64,000 bases of DNA from Parabacteroides sp. (GTDB lineage: Bacteria > Bacteroidota > Bacteroidia > Bacteroidales > Tannerellaceae), in NCBI GenBank assembly GCA_019417325.1, contig DXVO01000029.1, positions 1 through 64,000 of the forward strand, read 5' to 3'. How positions within the stretch are numbered: the first letter of the stretch is position 1; each line of letters opens with the position of its first letter. A program made the position numbers and the translations under genes. Below are positions 1-8,875 of this stretch, in pieces. The notes beneath the pieces are model-generated. The model searched no databases, was not told the DNA's origin, and worked only from the letters and a program-made list of their open reading frames with translations.

Positions 1-77
1 GTCTGGCTATGTCCATATTGGGAATATTTTTCTATCTTCCGATTTTTACATTAAAGAAATCCGGCAAGGATAAATAA
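1..77 (+). CDS. C-terminal tail of a probable membrane protein (partial)
   Basis: Reading from base 3, about 24 codons are open from the window edge to a TAA at 75-77. They encode a hydrophobic stretch (LAMSILGIFFYLPIF) followed by a basic tail ending KSGKDK, as expected for a last membrane helix and cytoplasmic tail. The other two forward frames are also open at the edge but give less membrane-like sequence, so the frame is inferred from composition. The stop lies 14 bases before the ATG of the ankyrin gene, so the two may be co-transcribed. No family can be named. Confidence 0.35.
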   Translation, partial: LAMSILGIFFYLPIFTLKKSGKDK

Positions 78-91
78 AACTCTATATTGAA

Positions 92-2005
92 ATGATAAAA
101 CAAATACTCTTTAGAACATTAATAGGTCTTCTATTCACTTTTTCAACTTTTGCATATAGCCAGACATCAGAAACTGAATTTTCTGAAAAGTATATCCATT
201 TAATTTTAGGCGATACCCAGTCCTTACATAAAATGAGAAAAGAAGGGCTTCCGGTAGATACGACCAACGAAAAAGGAACCTCGTTATTGATGCTTGCTGC
301 ATTTAATGGCGATTTGTCACAAATGAAGTCTCTCATAGCTGCCGGTGCCGATATAAATCAGCGGAATAAAAAGAATATGTTGATGATGTATAATTCTCCG
401 TTGGATTATGCTGCATATGGAAATCAAAAACAGGCTGTCGATTTACTGCTTGCACAGGGTGTCGATATAAACCAGAAAGACCCGTCCGGTATGTCGCCCG
501 TGTATAAATGCGGGCTATATAAAAACTATAAGATGCTATATTATCTGGTGGAAAAAGGAGCAATCCTCACAGACGAAGACAGGATAAACATCATGGTAAT
601 GGCTGCCCAAGGAGTTTTTTTAGACGAACAATCCACACAAATCATAAAATATATCCTGCAAGATATTCATGTGGAAAGAGAAGAACTAATGAAATGCAAA
701 CTATTGGCAACAAAAGGGCTGCCTTCTTCCTACAATAAACCAGATCAAATATGCGATCGAATTATTTCATTGCAAAACACCTATGCAGAGGCACTGATGC
801 AGAAAAAAGCAGAACAGCGTGAGCAGGACAGCCTTAAAAATTTGTTGGCAACAGGACAAGCAGATACGATTCGATATACTTATAATACATACTCCTCGAT
901 TGATTTATCCGATAAGACAGTAACATCTAAAATAAAAGCTACGCCCCGCGTCGATTCCGTTAAGAACAAAGTGGGACATAAAACGGCAGGCATTATCTGC
1001 CTGTTATTGGCAATTACGCTTTTACTTGTATACAATTTTTCCAAGTTAATGGATAAATATGTAATCAAAGGGAAAACGAACCTATTTATACACATTTTCC
1101 GCTATATTATAGGCTGTTTGATTATTTACCCCATTCTTGCTTGTATGTATGCTAATTTGGACGATATCCTGGTTAGAAAATATGGAGAGGAAAAAGTCGC
1201 AACTTTATCCGGAGAGTGGAAATCGATAAAACATAGCGGTAGATATAATTATACAACCTGGTATATTGCATATTCTTTCCACTTTCTCCGGGAGGATGGC
1301 GTACGGATAAGCGTAAACCAGGGAAATGCCAAATTTAACAACGAATACGGAGATACAAAGAAGTATATGGATATATATGGAGATACAGAGCAGGATATAA
1401 AAGTCAATGTAAGATATGATTCGGCAGCACAAAAACTATCGGTCGACGACAATACCTACTTTCTGCAAAATCTGAATTGGATATTTGCAATGGGGCTTAT
1501 CCTACTGGTGATTCTATTGTTCTGTTGTGGCAAGTTTAACAAACTGTTGGATAAAGTAAAAAGTATAATCGAAAAAAATGCCGGGAAGAATAATAAAAAA
1601 GAAACTATTATTGAAATGCCCTGCTTAGTTTCTACTTGCTGGACCTTCACTTCCCAAAAGTATGAATCATTAGAAGCGTTTGTTTATGATGTAAGAAATT
1701 CGGAAAAACAAAAGAATTTGAAACCCGAAGAATGCATGAATCCTGATAATCTAATAATTCTGGAACAATCTGCTATCTCAATCAATCTGTTCGATAATGA
1801 TGTGAAAGGCAATAATAACCTGAATATAAAAATCATCCCTTACAACAAAAAGGATATCACAGAGGGAGAACTAATGTTTCAGCTTCATAATCAAATGATT
1901 CCATATTTAAACAAACTAAATGTTTATACCCTTGAATGTATCATCCTGTTTTCTGAGGATAAAGAAAAAAAGCAGGCGGAATGTTTTCTTTTGATGCATG
2001 AATAA
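92..2005 (+). CDS. Ankyrin-repeat membrane protein
   Basis: 637 residues. A signal peptide (residues 1-24, ending AYSQ) is followed by three to four ankyrin repeats at about 55-155; the motifs GTSLLMLAAFNGD and SPLDYAAYGNQKQAVDLLL are clear. A charged region follows, then hydrophobic segments near 297-315, 335-353 and 461-481. Between the second and third segments lies a periplasm- or cytoplasm-exposed domain of about 100 residues, and a C-terminal domain of about 150 residues follows. Ankyrin repeats mediate protein-protein contacts; the repeats, placed after a signal peptide, are probably periplasmic. The domains after the repeats are not recognised. The gene stands before the sigma factor of the first glycan locus on the same strand but is separated by an inverted repeat, and nothing ties it to that locus. 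Function unknown. Confidence 0.85.
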   Translation: MIKQILFRTLIGLLFTFSTFAYSQTSETEFSEKYIHLILGDTQSLHKMRKEGLPVDTTNEKGTSLLMLAAFNGDLSQMKSLIAAGADINQRNKKNMLMMYNSPLDYAAYGNQKQAVDLLLAQGVDINQKDPSGMSPVYKCGLYKNYKMLYYLVEKGAILTDEDRINIMVMAAQGVFLDEQSTQIIKYILQDIHVEREELMKCKLLATKGLPSSYNKPDQICDRIISLQNTYAEALMQKKAEQREQDSLKNLLATGQADTIRYTYNTYSSIDLSDKTVTSKIKATPRVDSVKNKVGHKTAGIICLLLAITLLLVYNFSKLMDKYVIKGKTNLFIHIFRYIIGCLIIYPILACMYANLDDILVRKYGEEKVATLSGEWKSIKHSGRYNYTTWYIAYSFHFLREDGVRISVNQGNAKFNNEYGDTKKYMDIYGDTEQDIKVNVRYDSAAQKLSVDDNTYFLQNLNWIFAMGLILLVILLFCCGKFNKLLDKVKSIIEKNAGKNNKKETIIEMPCLVSTCWTFTSQKYESLEAFVYDVRNSEKQKNLKPEECMNPDNLIILEQSAISINLFDNDVKGNNNLNIKIIPYNKKDITEGELMFQLHNQMIPYLNKLNVYTLECIILFSEDKEKKQAECFLLMHE

Positions 2006-2011
2006 AAGTCT

Positions 2012-2052
2012 GTACTGAATTTTATTTTGACATTTCTAATATTTTTCAGTAC
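2012..2052. repeat. 8-bp inverted repeat between ankyrin gene and sigma factor
   Basis: GTACTGAA at 2012-2019 and TTCAGTAC at 2045-2052 form a perfect 8-bp inverted repeat around a 25-base AT-rich spacer. It fills the gap between the stop at 2005 and the sigma-factor start at 2064. It could be a weak transcript end for the ankyrin gene or an operator for the sigma gene; no T-run follows it. Confidence 0.4.
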
Positions 2053-2063
2053 TTAGTGGCGAA

Positions 2064-2624
2064 ATGGAGCTACCACAGGAACATAGGGATTTAAAGGAGA
2101 TCGCCATAGGAAACTCGGAAGCCTTTGAACGGTTATTTTTTCAATATCAGCCACGCCTGGTTTATTTTCTGACAGGGTTGACACATGATAAAGAAATAAG
2201 CCGTGATATGGCGCAGGATATTTTTTTCACTCTTTGGAAAGACCGGAGTAAATTGGCTGACGTCAAATCCTTTTCCTCCTATCTCTTCCAAATGGCACGG
2301 TACACCGTTTACAACTATTTCGACCGTTTGACTATTTCTGAAAAATATGCAAATGAATTATTGGAAAATCCTGTAATTGCAGAATCTGAGGAAGAATCCC
2401 TTTTTGTCCGGGAATTACAGTACATAATAAACGAAGCTGTATCCCAAATGTCTCCCCAACGGCAACGGATATACCGGATGAGCCGCGAAGAAGGTTTATC
2501 CAACGAAGAAATCGCCCTAAAACTAAACCTTAGTAAACGGACTGTAGAAAATCATCTGACAGCCGCTCTCGCCATTTTACGCAAGATTCTTTATCTTGTA
2601 TTTTTTGCTACTCCTTTTCATTAG
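2064..2624 (+). CDS. ECF sigma-70 factor of the first glycan locus
   Basis: 186 residues, the usual size for a Bacteroidetes FecI-like ECF sigma factor. Region 2 is visible at about 22-90 (FERLFFQYQPRLVYFLTGLT, DMAQDIFFTLWKD, SYLFQMARYTVYNYF) and region 4 at about 120-175, with the helix-turn-helix segment LSNEEIALKLNLSKRTVENHL. It is followed by a FecR-type anti-sigma factor and a SusC with an STN domain. This is the standard trans-envelope signalling arrangement, in which glycan import through SusC releases the sigma factor to transcribe the SusC/SusD genes. The substrate is not shown by this protein. Confidence 0.95.
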   Translation: MELPQEHRDLKEIAIGNSEAFERLFFQYQPRLVYFLTGLTHDKEISRDMAQDIFFTLWKDRSKLADVKSFSSYLFQMARYTVYNYFDRLTISEKYANELLENPVIAESEEESLFVRELQYIINEAVSQMSPQRQRIYRMSREEGLSNEEIALKLNLSKRTVENHLTAALAILRKILYLVFFATPFH

Positions 2625-2728
2625 AAACACGCTCTGATTCTGCGTATAAAAAATATTTGAAAAAATTTGATTTTCGGTTGTGTGTATTTCAACCGGTAAC
2701 CTACTTCATAATAAATACGATATTTTTT

Positions 2729-3721
2729 ATGAAGGGAAATAAGTCTCAAAATATTATAAACTCATACTTTGGAAAACACTTTTCCCCAAAGGCACGCTAC
2801 CTGTTCGGGCATTGGCTTGGAGGAAAAGAGGATACTATACTCAAAGAAACCCTCTTGCAGGAACTCTGGGAACAAAGCCCGGCAGAGGTTACCGACGAAA
2901 CCCGTAATGATTGGAAAAAACTACAAAACCGCATTTACTTACTTCCCGATACCAATAAAATCAATCCTTTTTACCGGAACTTGCTGAAATATGCCGCAAT
3001 AATCGGCTTGATGTTTATAGTTAGTTCTACGACTTATTATCTGACAAACCGGGCTGCGACAAAGAAGCACGTCGAAATGGCCGAATTTTTTGTTCCCTTC
3101 GGGGAAAGCAAAATGATTACCTTGCCCGACAGTTCCAAGGTTTGGGTAGATGCCGGTTCTATGTTGGTATATCCCCAGGATTTTACATCCATGAACACCC
3201 GCTCCGTTTACCTTACAGGAAAAGCCTCTTTTACCGTAAAAAAGAATCCGGAAAAGCCTTTTATTGTAAAAACCACTTACATGGATGTTGAGGCTTTAGG
3301 CACTGTATTTACTGTCAAATCCTACCCTTCCGACATTTATACGGAAGCCACACTGGAAAAAGGAAGTGTACGGGTGGATATAAAAGGGCAACCGCTATTG
3401 TCGTCCATACTGAAACCCAACCAACAGTTAGTCTACTCCCATAAAGACAACAGCATACATATCCACGCTGTTGACGCAACATTATATAGTATGGAAAGAA
3501 AAGGATATTTGATTTTTGAAAATGCCACATTCAGCCAGTTGATTACAACAATCGAAAGAAAATTCAATGTAGTAATCCAGTGTAATTCACAAAGATATAT
3601 GAAAGAAAGCTACAATGTCAAATTTGCACCTGACGAAACACTGGAAGACCTATTGAATGTATTACAACAGTTGAACGGACTGCATTATAAAATAAGAAAG
3701 AATGTAGTATTCATCCATTAA
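2729..3721 (+). CDS. FecR-family anti-sigma factor
   Basis: 330 residues from the ATG at 2729. A longer reading from a TTG at 2657 would add 24 residues (KKFDFRLC...) that do not look like a FecR N-terminus, so the ATG is preferred. The N-terminal cytoplasmic part (1-85) is followed by one membrane helix (about 88-108, KYAAIIGLMFIVSSTTYYL). The periplasmic FecR domain begins near FFVPFGESKMITLPDSSKVW, and a C-terminal STN-like domain ends near HYKIRKNVVFIH. It would hold the sigma factor encoded just upstream and receive the signal from the SusC at 3877. The 104 bases between sigma and this ATG include a short hairpin (CGGTTG/CAACCG). Confidence 0.93.
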   Translation: MKGNKSQNIINSYFGKHFSPKARYLFGHWLGGKEDTILKETLLQELWEQSPAEVTDETRNDWKKLQNRIYLLPDTNKINPFYRNLLKYAAIIGLMFIVSSTTYYLTNRAATKKHVEMAEFFVPFGESKMITLPDSSKVWVDAGSMLVYPQDFTSMNTRSVYLTGKASFTVKKNPEKPFIVKTTYMDVEALGTVFTVKSYPSDIYTEATLEKGSVRVDIKGQPLLSSILKPNQQLVYSHKDNSIHIHAVDATLYSMERKGYLIFENATFSQLITTIERKFNVVIQCNSQRYMKESYNVKFAPDETLEDLLNVLQQLNGLHYKIRKNVVFIH

Positions 3722-3876
3722 AAAAGAAAGGAGAACCAGAAATATGAGCAAAAGAAAACCGGAAAGATGAACCTGCGAAATCCCTCTTCCCGGCGTTTGA
3801 AATCGAATTGTATAAAAAATTCCGACTATAAGTCGTTAAGCATTAATTAATATTCAATTATCAAACATACAAATAT

Positions 3877-6800
3877 ATGAATTTAACTAATCTAATACAT
3901 ATAAAACCTGGGAAAAGTATGTCCAGGTTCATATTAACTGCAGCTTTATCAACCTTTTGTCTGTTTACCTATGCCCAGCAACAGCGGGTTAACTTGTCAG
4001 GAAACAATCTAACATTGAAAGCCGCATTCAAACAAATAGAACAACAAACAAAATTATTTGTGGATTATAAAGTCCAGGAAGTAAACGATTCCCGGATAAT
4101 AAGAAATGTCCCAAGGGAAAATAATGTGAAAGCCGTACTGGAGCAATTACTCGATGGAACAGGATGTTCGGTTGTGTTTAAGAACGGGCATATCATTATT
4201 ACCAAACAAACGGGACAGGCATCCGACAAAACAACTGTAGTAACCGGCGTGGTAAAAACAGAAAGCGGAGAACCGATAATCGGTGCCAACGTTGTGGAAA
4301 AAGGAACAACGAACGGAACAGTAACCGATATTAATGGGAAATACAGTCTGACAGTTCCTAAAGGAAGTGTTCTGCAGGTTTCTTACATCGGATACAATAC
4401 GCAAGAATTATCATCCAACGGAAAACCGGTATTGAATATCGTCCTTAAAGAAGACCTTAAGGCTTTGGATGAAGTAGTCGTTGTTGGTTATGGAACTCAG
4501 AAAAAAGAAGTTGTAACTGCCGCCATCACTACTGTAAAATCAGACCAGATAGCAGTCAGCCCTTCTTCCGACGTAGCTGCAGGTCTTGCAGGGCGTCTGT
4601 CGGGTGTGATTATCAATACCCGTTCCGGTGAAGTTGGAAACGAAAGTACTTCCATCTTTGTCCGCGGACGAAGCACATATGGAGGAAGCACGGAACCTTT
4701 ATATGTTGTCGACGGTATTGCCCGCACAGAAGAAGATGGCCTTCTCTCCCGGATAGACCCGAACGACATCGAGTCTATCTCCGTATTGAAAGATGCTTCC
4801 GCAGCCATCTACGGTTCACGTGCAGCAAACGGGGTTATCCTGATTACAACCAAACGAGGGGTAACAGGTATGAAGCCGACCATCAACATTACCTACAACC
4901 ATTCTTTTGCACAGCCATCCCGGATTGTAAAAATGGCGGATGCAGCGACTTATGCTACAGCTCATAACTGGGCAAACCAGTCGAAAGGATTGGATCCGAC
5001 CTACTCACCGGAAGAGATACAGAAGTTTGCCGATGGTTCAGACCCCTTGAATTATCCGAATACGGACTGGTACCGGACCGTACAGAAAACATGGACACAC
5101 CAGGATAAGGCAAACATCTCCTTACGTGGCGGTTCGGAAAAAGTGCAGTATTTTATGTCCGGTGGTATATTGAATCAGGGAACTCCGTTTAATAATGGTT
5201 TTACCTACAACCGCCAGTTTAATGTCCGTTCCAATCTGGATGCAAAGGTTAATAACTATATTAAAGTAGGTTTGGATATATCCGCCAAGAAACTTGACCG
5301 TGTATTACCGAGAGATGGTTCCGTAAACGGTGGTTCCATGTATTCCCATGTGGCACTGAACCTTCCGACCATTCTTGCCAAATATCCGGGAACAGACCTT
5401 GCTGCTCCGGCACGCGATGGGGATAACCCACTGGTTCAAACATCCGGAGAAGCTGGTTATACAAAGACCAATCGCTGGATATTAAACTCACAGGCAAATA
5501 TCACGATCGACATACCTTGGGTTAAGGGACTTTCTTTAAATGGTAGTTTTGCATACGATTATTATCACCAGAAATATAAACAATTCAAGAATGTTGCTTA
5601 TGTGTATAATTACGACCAGGCTACAGATGTTTATTCCAAAGTAATTGTTCCAACCGTTACAAGCCCATCTCTGACTGTAGAAGAAAAACGTACGGAAAGC
5701 ATTACAGGCAATGTTCGTATTAACTACCGGAATACATTTGCCGAATTGCATACTTTGGACGGTTTCTTAGGATTTGAAGAAAATAAATTCAATTCCAATA
5801 TGCTGAATGGATACCGGGGCAACTTCCCCAGCGGTGCATTGGATGAATTACCCTTCGGTGACAGCAACACACAAACGAATAGTGGCTCTTACAGCGAAAC
5901 AGCCCGTTTAAACTATTTCGGTCGCTTGTTGTATGATTTCGACAACAAGTACATGCTACAATTCCAGTTCCGCTATGATGGTTCCCAGAATTTCCCGAAA
6001 GGAAACCGCTTCGGTTTCTTCCCTGGGGTTTCTGCCGGTTGGACCATCACCCGCGAAAAGTTTATGGAAAATGTAAACTGGCTGGATAACCTGAAATTGC
6101 GTGCCTCTTGGGGTATGATGGGGAATGATGCGGTTGCCGCCTATCAATATTTAGTGATGTACGGTTTGGCATCGGGTGCCGTGTTCAACGGTTCGCAAGC
6201 CTCCGGCCTATATCAGAAAGGTACGCCGAATCCTAATATCACTTGGGAAACAGCCACTTCATATGATGTCGGTTTGGAAGCCCGTTTCTTAGGCGGACGT
6301 TTAGGATTTGAAGTAGACTGGTTCAAATCACGCCGTGAAGATATCCTGGCTAAGCGTAATGCTTCCGTTCCTGCTTTTACAGGTTTATCGTTGCCGGATG
6401 AAAATATAGGTATTGCAGAGAATAATGGTTTTGAATTTATGATTAATCACCAGAATACCATTAAGAAAGATTTCTCCTACTCTATTTCCGGAAACTTCAC
6501 ATTGGCAAAGAATAAAGTTGTATTCTCCGATGAAGTGCCGATGGCTGAAGAATATCAGAAATCAGAAGGACATCCTATTGGCAGTTCCTTACGATACAAA
6601 GCAATCGGTATTTATAGTGAAGCGGATATTAATGACCCAAGCGTACCGAAACGTCCGGGAACTATGGCTGGCGACATTAAGATATGGGATGCAAACGGTG
6701 ACGGAGATATTACTTCTTTAGACCAGATCAGACAGGATTTGACGGATATTCCACAAATTGTTTATGGTTTAAACCTTGGCTTTACATGGAAACAGTTTGA

Positions 6801-7230
6801 CATTGCTTTGATGTTCCAGGGACAAGCCAGAGTAATTAATACGATTAATGATGCTTGGGTGGATCCATCATCCGGTGGAGCCGGCAACTTAATGGAATGG
6901 TGGACTGAAGATATGTGGACTCCTGAAAATCCGGATGGAACAAAACCTCGCTTAGGAACTCCCAATCGTATAGGTGGTACAACATTTACAAATATTAGTG
7001 CAGCATTCTTTAAATTGAAAAATGCAGAAATCGGTTATACGCTGCCAAACACGGTTAAGAGCAAATTAGGCGTAGAGAATGCCCGCATTTATATAAGTGG
7101 AACAAACTTATTCTCTTTGGACCACATGCATAACATGGGTATCGACCCGGAAGCTACCGGTGCCGGTTATGGTGGTTGGGCTTTGAACCCGCAGCGATTG
7201 ATTAACTTAGGTATAAATATATCATTCTAA
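3877..7230 (+). CDS. SusC/RagA-family TonB-dependent transporter with STN domain
   Basis: 1117 residues. The signal sequence is around 15-34 (SRFILTAALSTFCLFTYAQ); a shorter start at Met15 is possible. An STN (secretin/TonB N-terminal) domain at about 45-110 is followed by a carboxypeptidase-D-like regulatory domain (VVTGVVKTESGEPIIGANVV ... LQVSYIGYNTQE), a TonB-box region (DEVVVVGYGTQKK), the plug (YVVDGIARTEE, IESISVLKDASAAIYGSRA) and the 22-strand barrel, which ends in an aromatic residue (GINISF). It sits in the outer membrane and imports an oligosaccharide with the SusD encoded 12 bases downstream. The STN domain is the part that talks to the FecR protein and matches the upstream sigma/anti-sigma pair. 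Confidence 0.97.
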   Translation: MNLTNLIHIKPGKSMSRFILTAALSTFCLFTYAQQQRVNLSGNNLTLKAAFKQIEQQTKLFVDYKVQEVNDSRIIRNVPRENNVKAVLEQLLDGTGCSVVFKNGHIIITKQTGQASDKTTVVTGVVKTESGEPIIGANVVEKGTTNGTVTDINGKYSLTVPKGSVLQVSYIGYNTQELSSNGKPVLNIVLKEDLKALDEVVVVGYGTQKKEVVTAAITTVKSDQIAVSPSSDVAAGLAGRLSGVIINTRSGEVGNESTSIFVRGRSTYGGSTEPLYVVDGIARTEEDGLLSRIDPNDIESISVLKDASAAIYGSRAANGVILITTKRGVTGMKPTINITYNHSFAQPSRIVKMADAATYATAHNWANQSKGLDPTYSPEEIQKFADGSDPLNYPNTDWYRTVQKTWTHQDKANISLRGGSEKVQYFMSGGILNQGTPFNNGFTYNRQFNVRSNLDAKVNNYIKVGLDISAKKLDRVLPRDGSVNGGSMYSHVALNLPTILAKYPGTDLAAPARDGDNPLVQTSGEAGYTKTNRWILNSQANITIDIPWVKGLSLNGSFAYDYYHQKYKQFKNVAYVYNYDQATDVYSKVIVPTVTSPSLTVEEKRTESITGNVRINYRNTFAELHTLDGFLGFEENKFNSNMLNGYRGNFPSGALDELPFGDSNTQTNSGSYSETARLNYFGRLLYDFDNKYMLQFQFRYDGSQNFPKGNRFGFFPGVSAGWTITREKFMENVNWLDNLKLRASWGMMGNDAVAAYQYLVMYGLASGAVFNGSQASGLYQKGTPNPNITWETATSYDVGLEARFLGGRLGFEVDWFKSRREDILAKRNASVPAFTGLSLPDENIGIAENNGFEFMINHQNTIKKDFSYSISGNFTLAKNKVVFSDEVPMAEEYQKSEGHPIGSSLRYKAIGIYSEADINDPSVPKRPGTMAGDIKIWDANGDGDITSLDQIRQDLTDIPQIVYGLNLGFTWKQFDIALMFQGQARVINTINDAWVDPSSGGAGNLMEWWTEDMWTPENPDGTKPRLGTPNRIGGTTFTNISAAFFKLKNAEIGYTLPNTVKSKLGVENARIYISGTNLFSLDHMHNMGIDPEATGAGYGGWALNPQRLINLGINISF

Positions 7231-7242
7231 AGGAATTACATT

Positions 7243-8859
7243 ATGAAGAAATTATATATAGGATTAACCTGTTCGATGATGTTTTTGGCTTCTTGTAGCG
7301 ACGTGTTGGATATAACTCCGACAGATAGTTACTCCGACCCTGTTCTATGGCAGGACCAGAATCTGATTAAAATGTTCGTGAACGACCAGTATAACACATT
7401 GGGGAATACAGGAAACTTTTTCTTCCTGCCATTCTTTACCGACGAAGTTTATCAAAAATATAATGACGGAGGTTGCAATAATATACGTGAAAATATCCTG
7501 ACTTCGGATAATATAGGCGGTGTAAATGATATCCTGCATTTCTGGAACACTGGATATAGCTATCTCCGTAATATCAATACCTACTTTAAGAATATCGAAA
7601 CTTCGGAAGTGCCGGACGATTTCAAAAAAGAAATGACGGCAGAAATCAAGTTTCTCCGGGCTTATACCTATGCCAAGCTGATTTGGGCATACGGAGGCGT
7701 TCCGATTATTGAAGAAGCATATAGTATCGATAGCGACTGGTCGCAGGTAAAACGGAATACTTATGACGAATGTGTCACTTATATTCTAAAAGATTTGAAG
7801 GATGTAATCGAAACATTACCCGACCGGCCGAACGAGCGGAACCGGGCTAGTGCCAATGCCGCCCGTGCATTAAAAGCCAGAGTCCTGCTTTATTATGCCA
7901 GCCCGTTAAACAATCCGAACAACGATAAGGACCGATGGCAGCAAGCATCCGATGCAGCAAAAGAATTATTCGACAAGGGATATGAATTGTGCGACGATTA
8001 CCGGAAAATGTTTCTGGATGCCGGAAACAGCGAATATATATTCGCCCGTGAGTTCAGTGAAACCTACAGCCACGTACGGGATGCCTATTTTGCTTCACCT
8101 GCCGATGGTGGCCGTGGTTGGGGTACACCTTCTCAAAATATCGTGGATGCGTATGAAACAACCGATGGAGAAATTCCGGTATTGAACAGCACAACAGGCG
8201 AAGTAAATCCAAATTCAATCTATGACCCGGCAGAGCCTTACAAGAACAGGGACCCGCGTTTCTATGATTGCATTTACTACAACGGTTCCAAGTCTATTGA
8301 TGGACGTATCATTGAAACCTTCCAGAAAGGTGCGGATATGCTGACACAGGATATGACAATGACAAGTTATTACATGAGGAAATTTCAGGACGAATCCTTA
8401 GGCACTTATTCTTTCAATTATCACTACACAACCCCTCACCCCTATTTCCGTTTGGCTGAAATGTACCTGAATTATGCTGAAGCGGAATATCATTTGGGAC
8501 ATGAAGATGTGGCACGTGAATATGTAAACAAAGTAAGAAGCCGTAAAAGTGTCGATATGCCGGACATTGAAGATACAGGAGAGAACCTGCTGAAACGGAT
8601 TTACCATGAACGGCAAATAGAACTGGCATTTGAAGGACACCGTTATTTTGACTTACGTCGTTGGAAAATTGCGGATAATACTCCGATAATCGGAACAATT
8701 ATTGAAAAAGAAGGTAATGCATATTCGTACAAACGTTATACTTTATCATTAACTTCGCGCGAGAAAGAATGGAAAGACGCATTTTACCTGTTGCCTATCC
8801 ATTATTCCGAAATACAGAAAAGTAACAAGAGCCTGGAACAAAACCCGGGATATAATTAA
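7243..8859 (+). CDS. SusD/RagB-family surface glycan-binding lipoprotein
   Basis: 538 residues. Type II signal peptide with lipobox LASC (Cys18). The SusD fold is indicated by the N-terminal DVLDITPTDSYSDP, the central TPR-like helices (AEIKFLRAYTYAKLIWAYGGVPII; ANAARALKARVLLYYASPLNNP), the conserved YFRLAEMYLNYAEAEYHLG and the C-terminal motif IYHERQIELAFEGHRYFDLRRWK. It forms the lid of the SusC transporter encoded 12 bases upstream. The ligand cannot be read from the sequence; the following GH106-like gene suggests a rhamnose-containing or otherwise complex glycan, which is inference. Confidence 0.96.
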   Translation: MKKLYIGLTCSMMFLASCSDVLDITPTDSYSDPVLWQDQNLIKMFVNDQYNTLGNTGNFFFLPFFTDEVYQKYNDGGCNNIRENILTSDNIGGVNDILHFWNTGYSYLRNINTYFKNIETSEVPDDFKKEMTAEIKFLRAYTYAKLIWAYGGVPIIEEAYSIDSDWSQVKRNTYDECVTYILKDLKDVIETLPDRPNERNRASANAARALKARVLLYYASPLNNPNNDKDRWQQASDAAKELFDKGYELCDDYRKMFLDAGNSEYIFAREFSETYSHVRDAYFASPADGGRGWGTPSQNIVDAYETTDGEIPVLNSTTGEVNPNSIYDPAEPYKNRDPRFYDCIYYNGSKSIDGRIIETFQKGADMLTQDMTMTSYYMRKFQDESLGTYSFNYHYTTPHPYFRLAEMYLNYAEAEYHLGHEDVAREYVNKVRSRKSVDMPDIEDTGENLLKRIYHERQIELAFEGHRYFDLRRWKIADNTPIIGTIIEKEGNAYSYKRYTLSLTSREKEWKDAFYLLPIHYSEIQKSNKSLEQNPGYN

Positions 8860-8875
8860 TTATAATACTTAAATA

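Noticed and set aside
2657..2728. TTG start for the first anti-sigma factor
   Set aside because: The extra 24 residues are not FecR-like and an ATG at 2729 gives the usual N-terminus.
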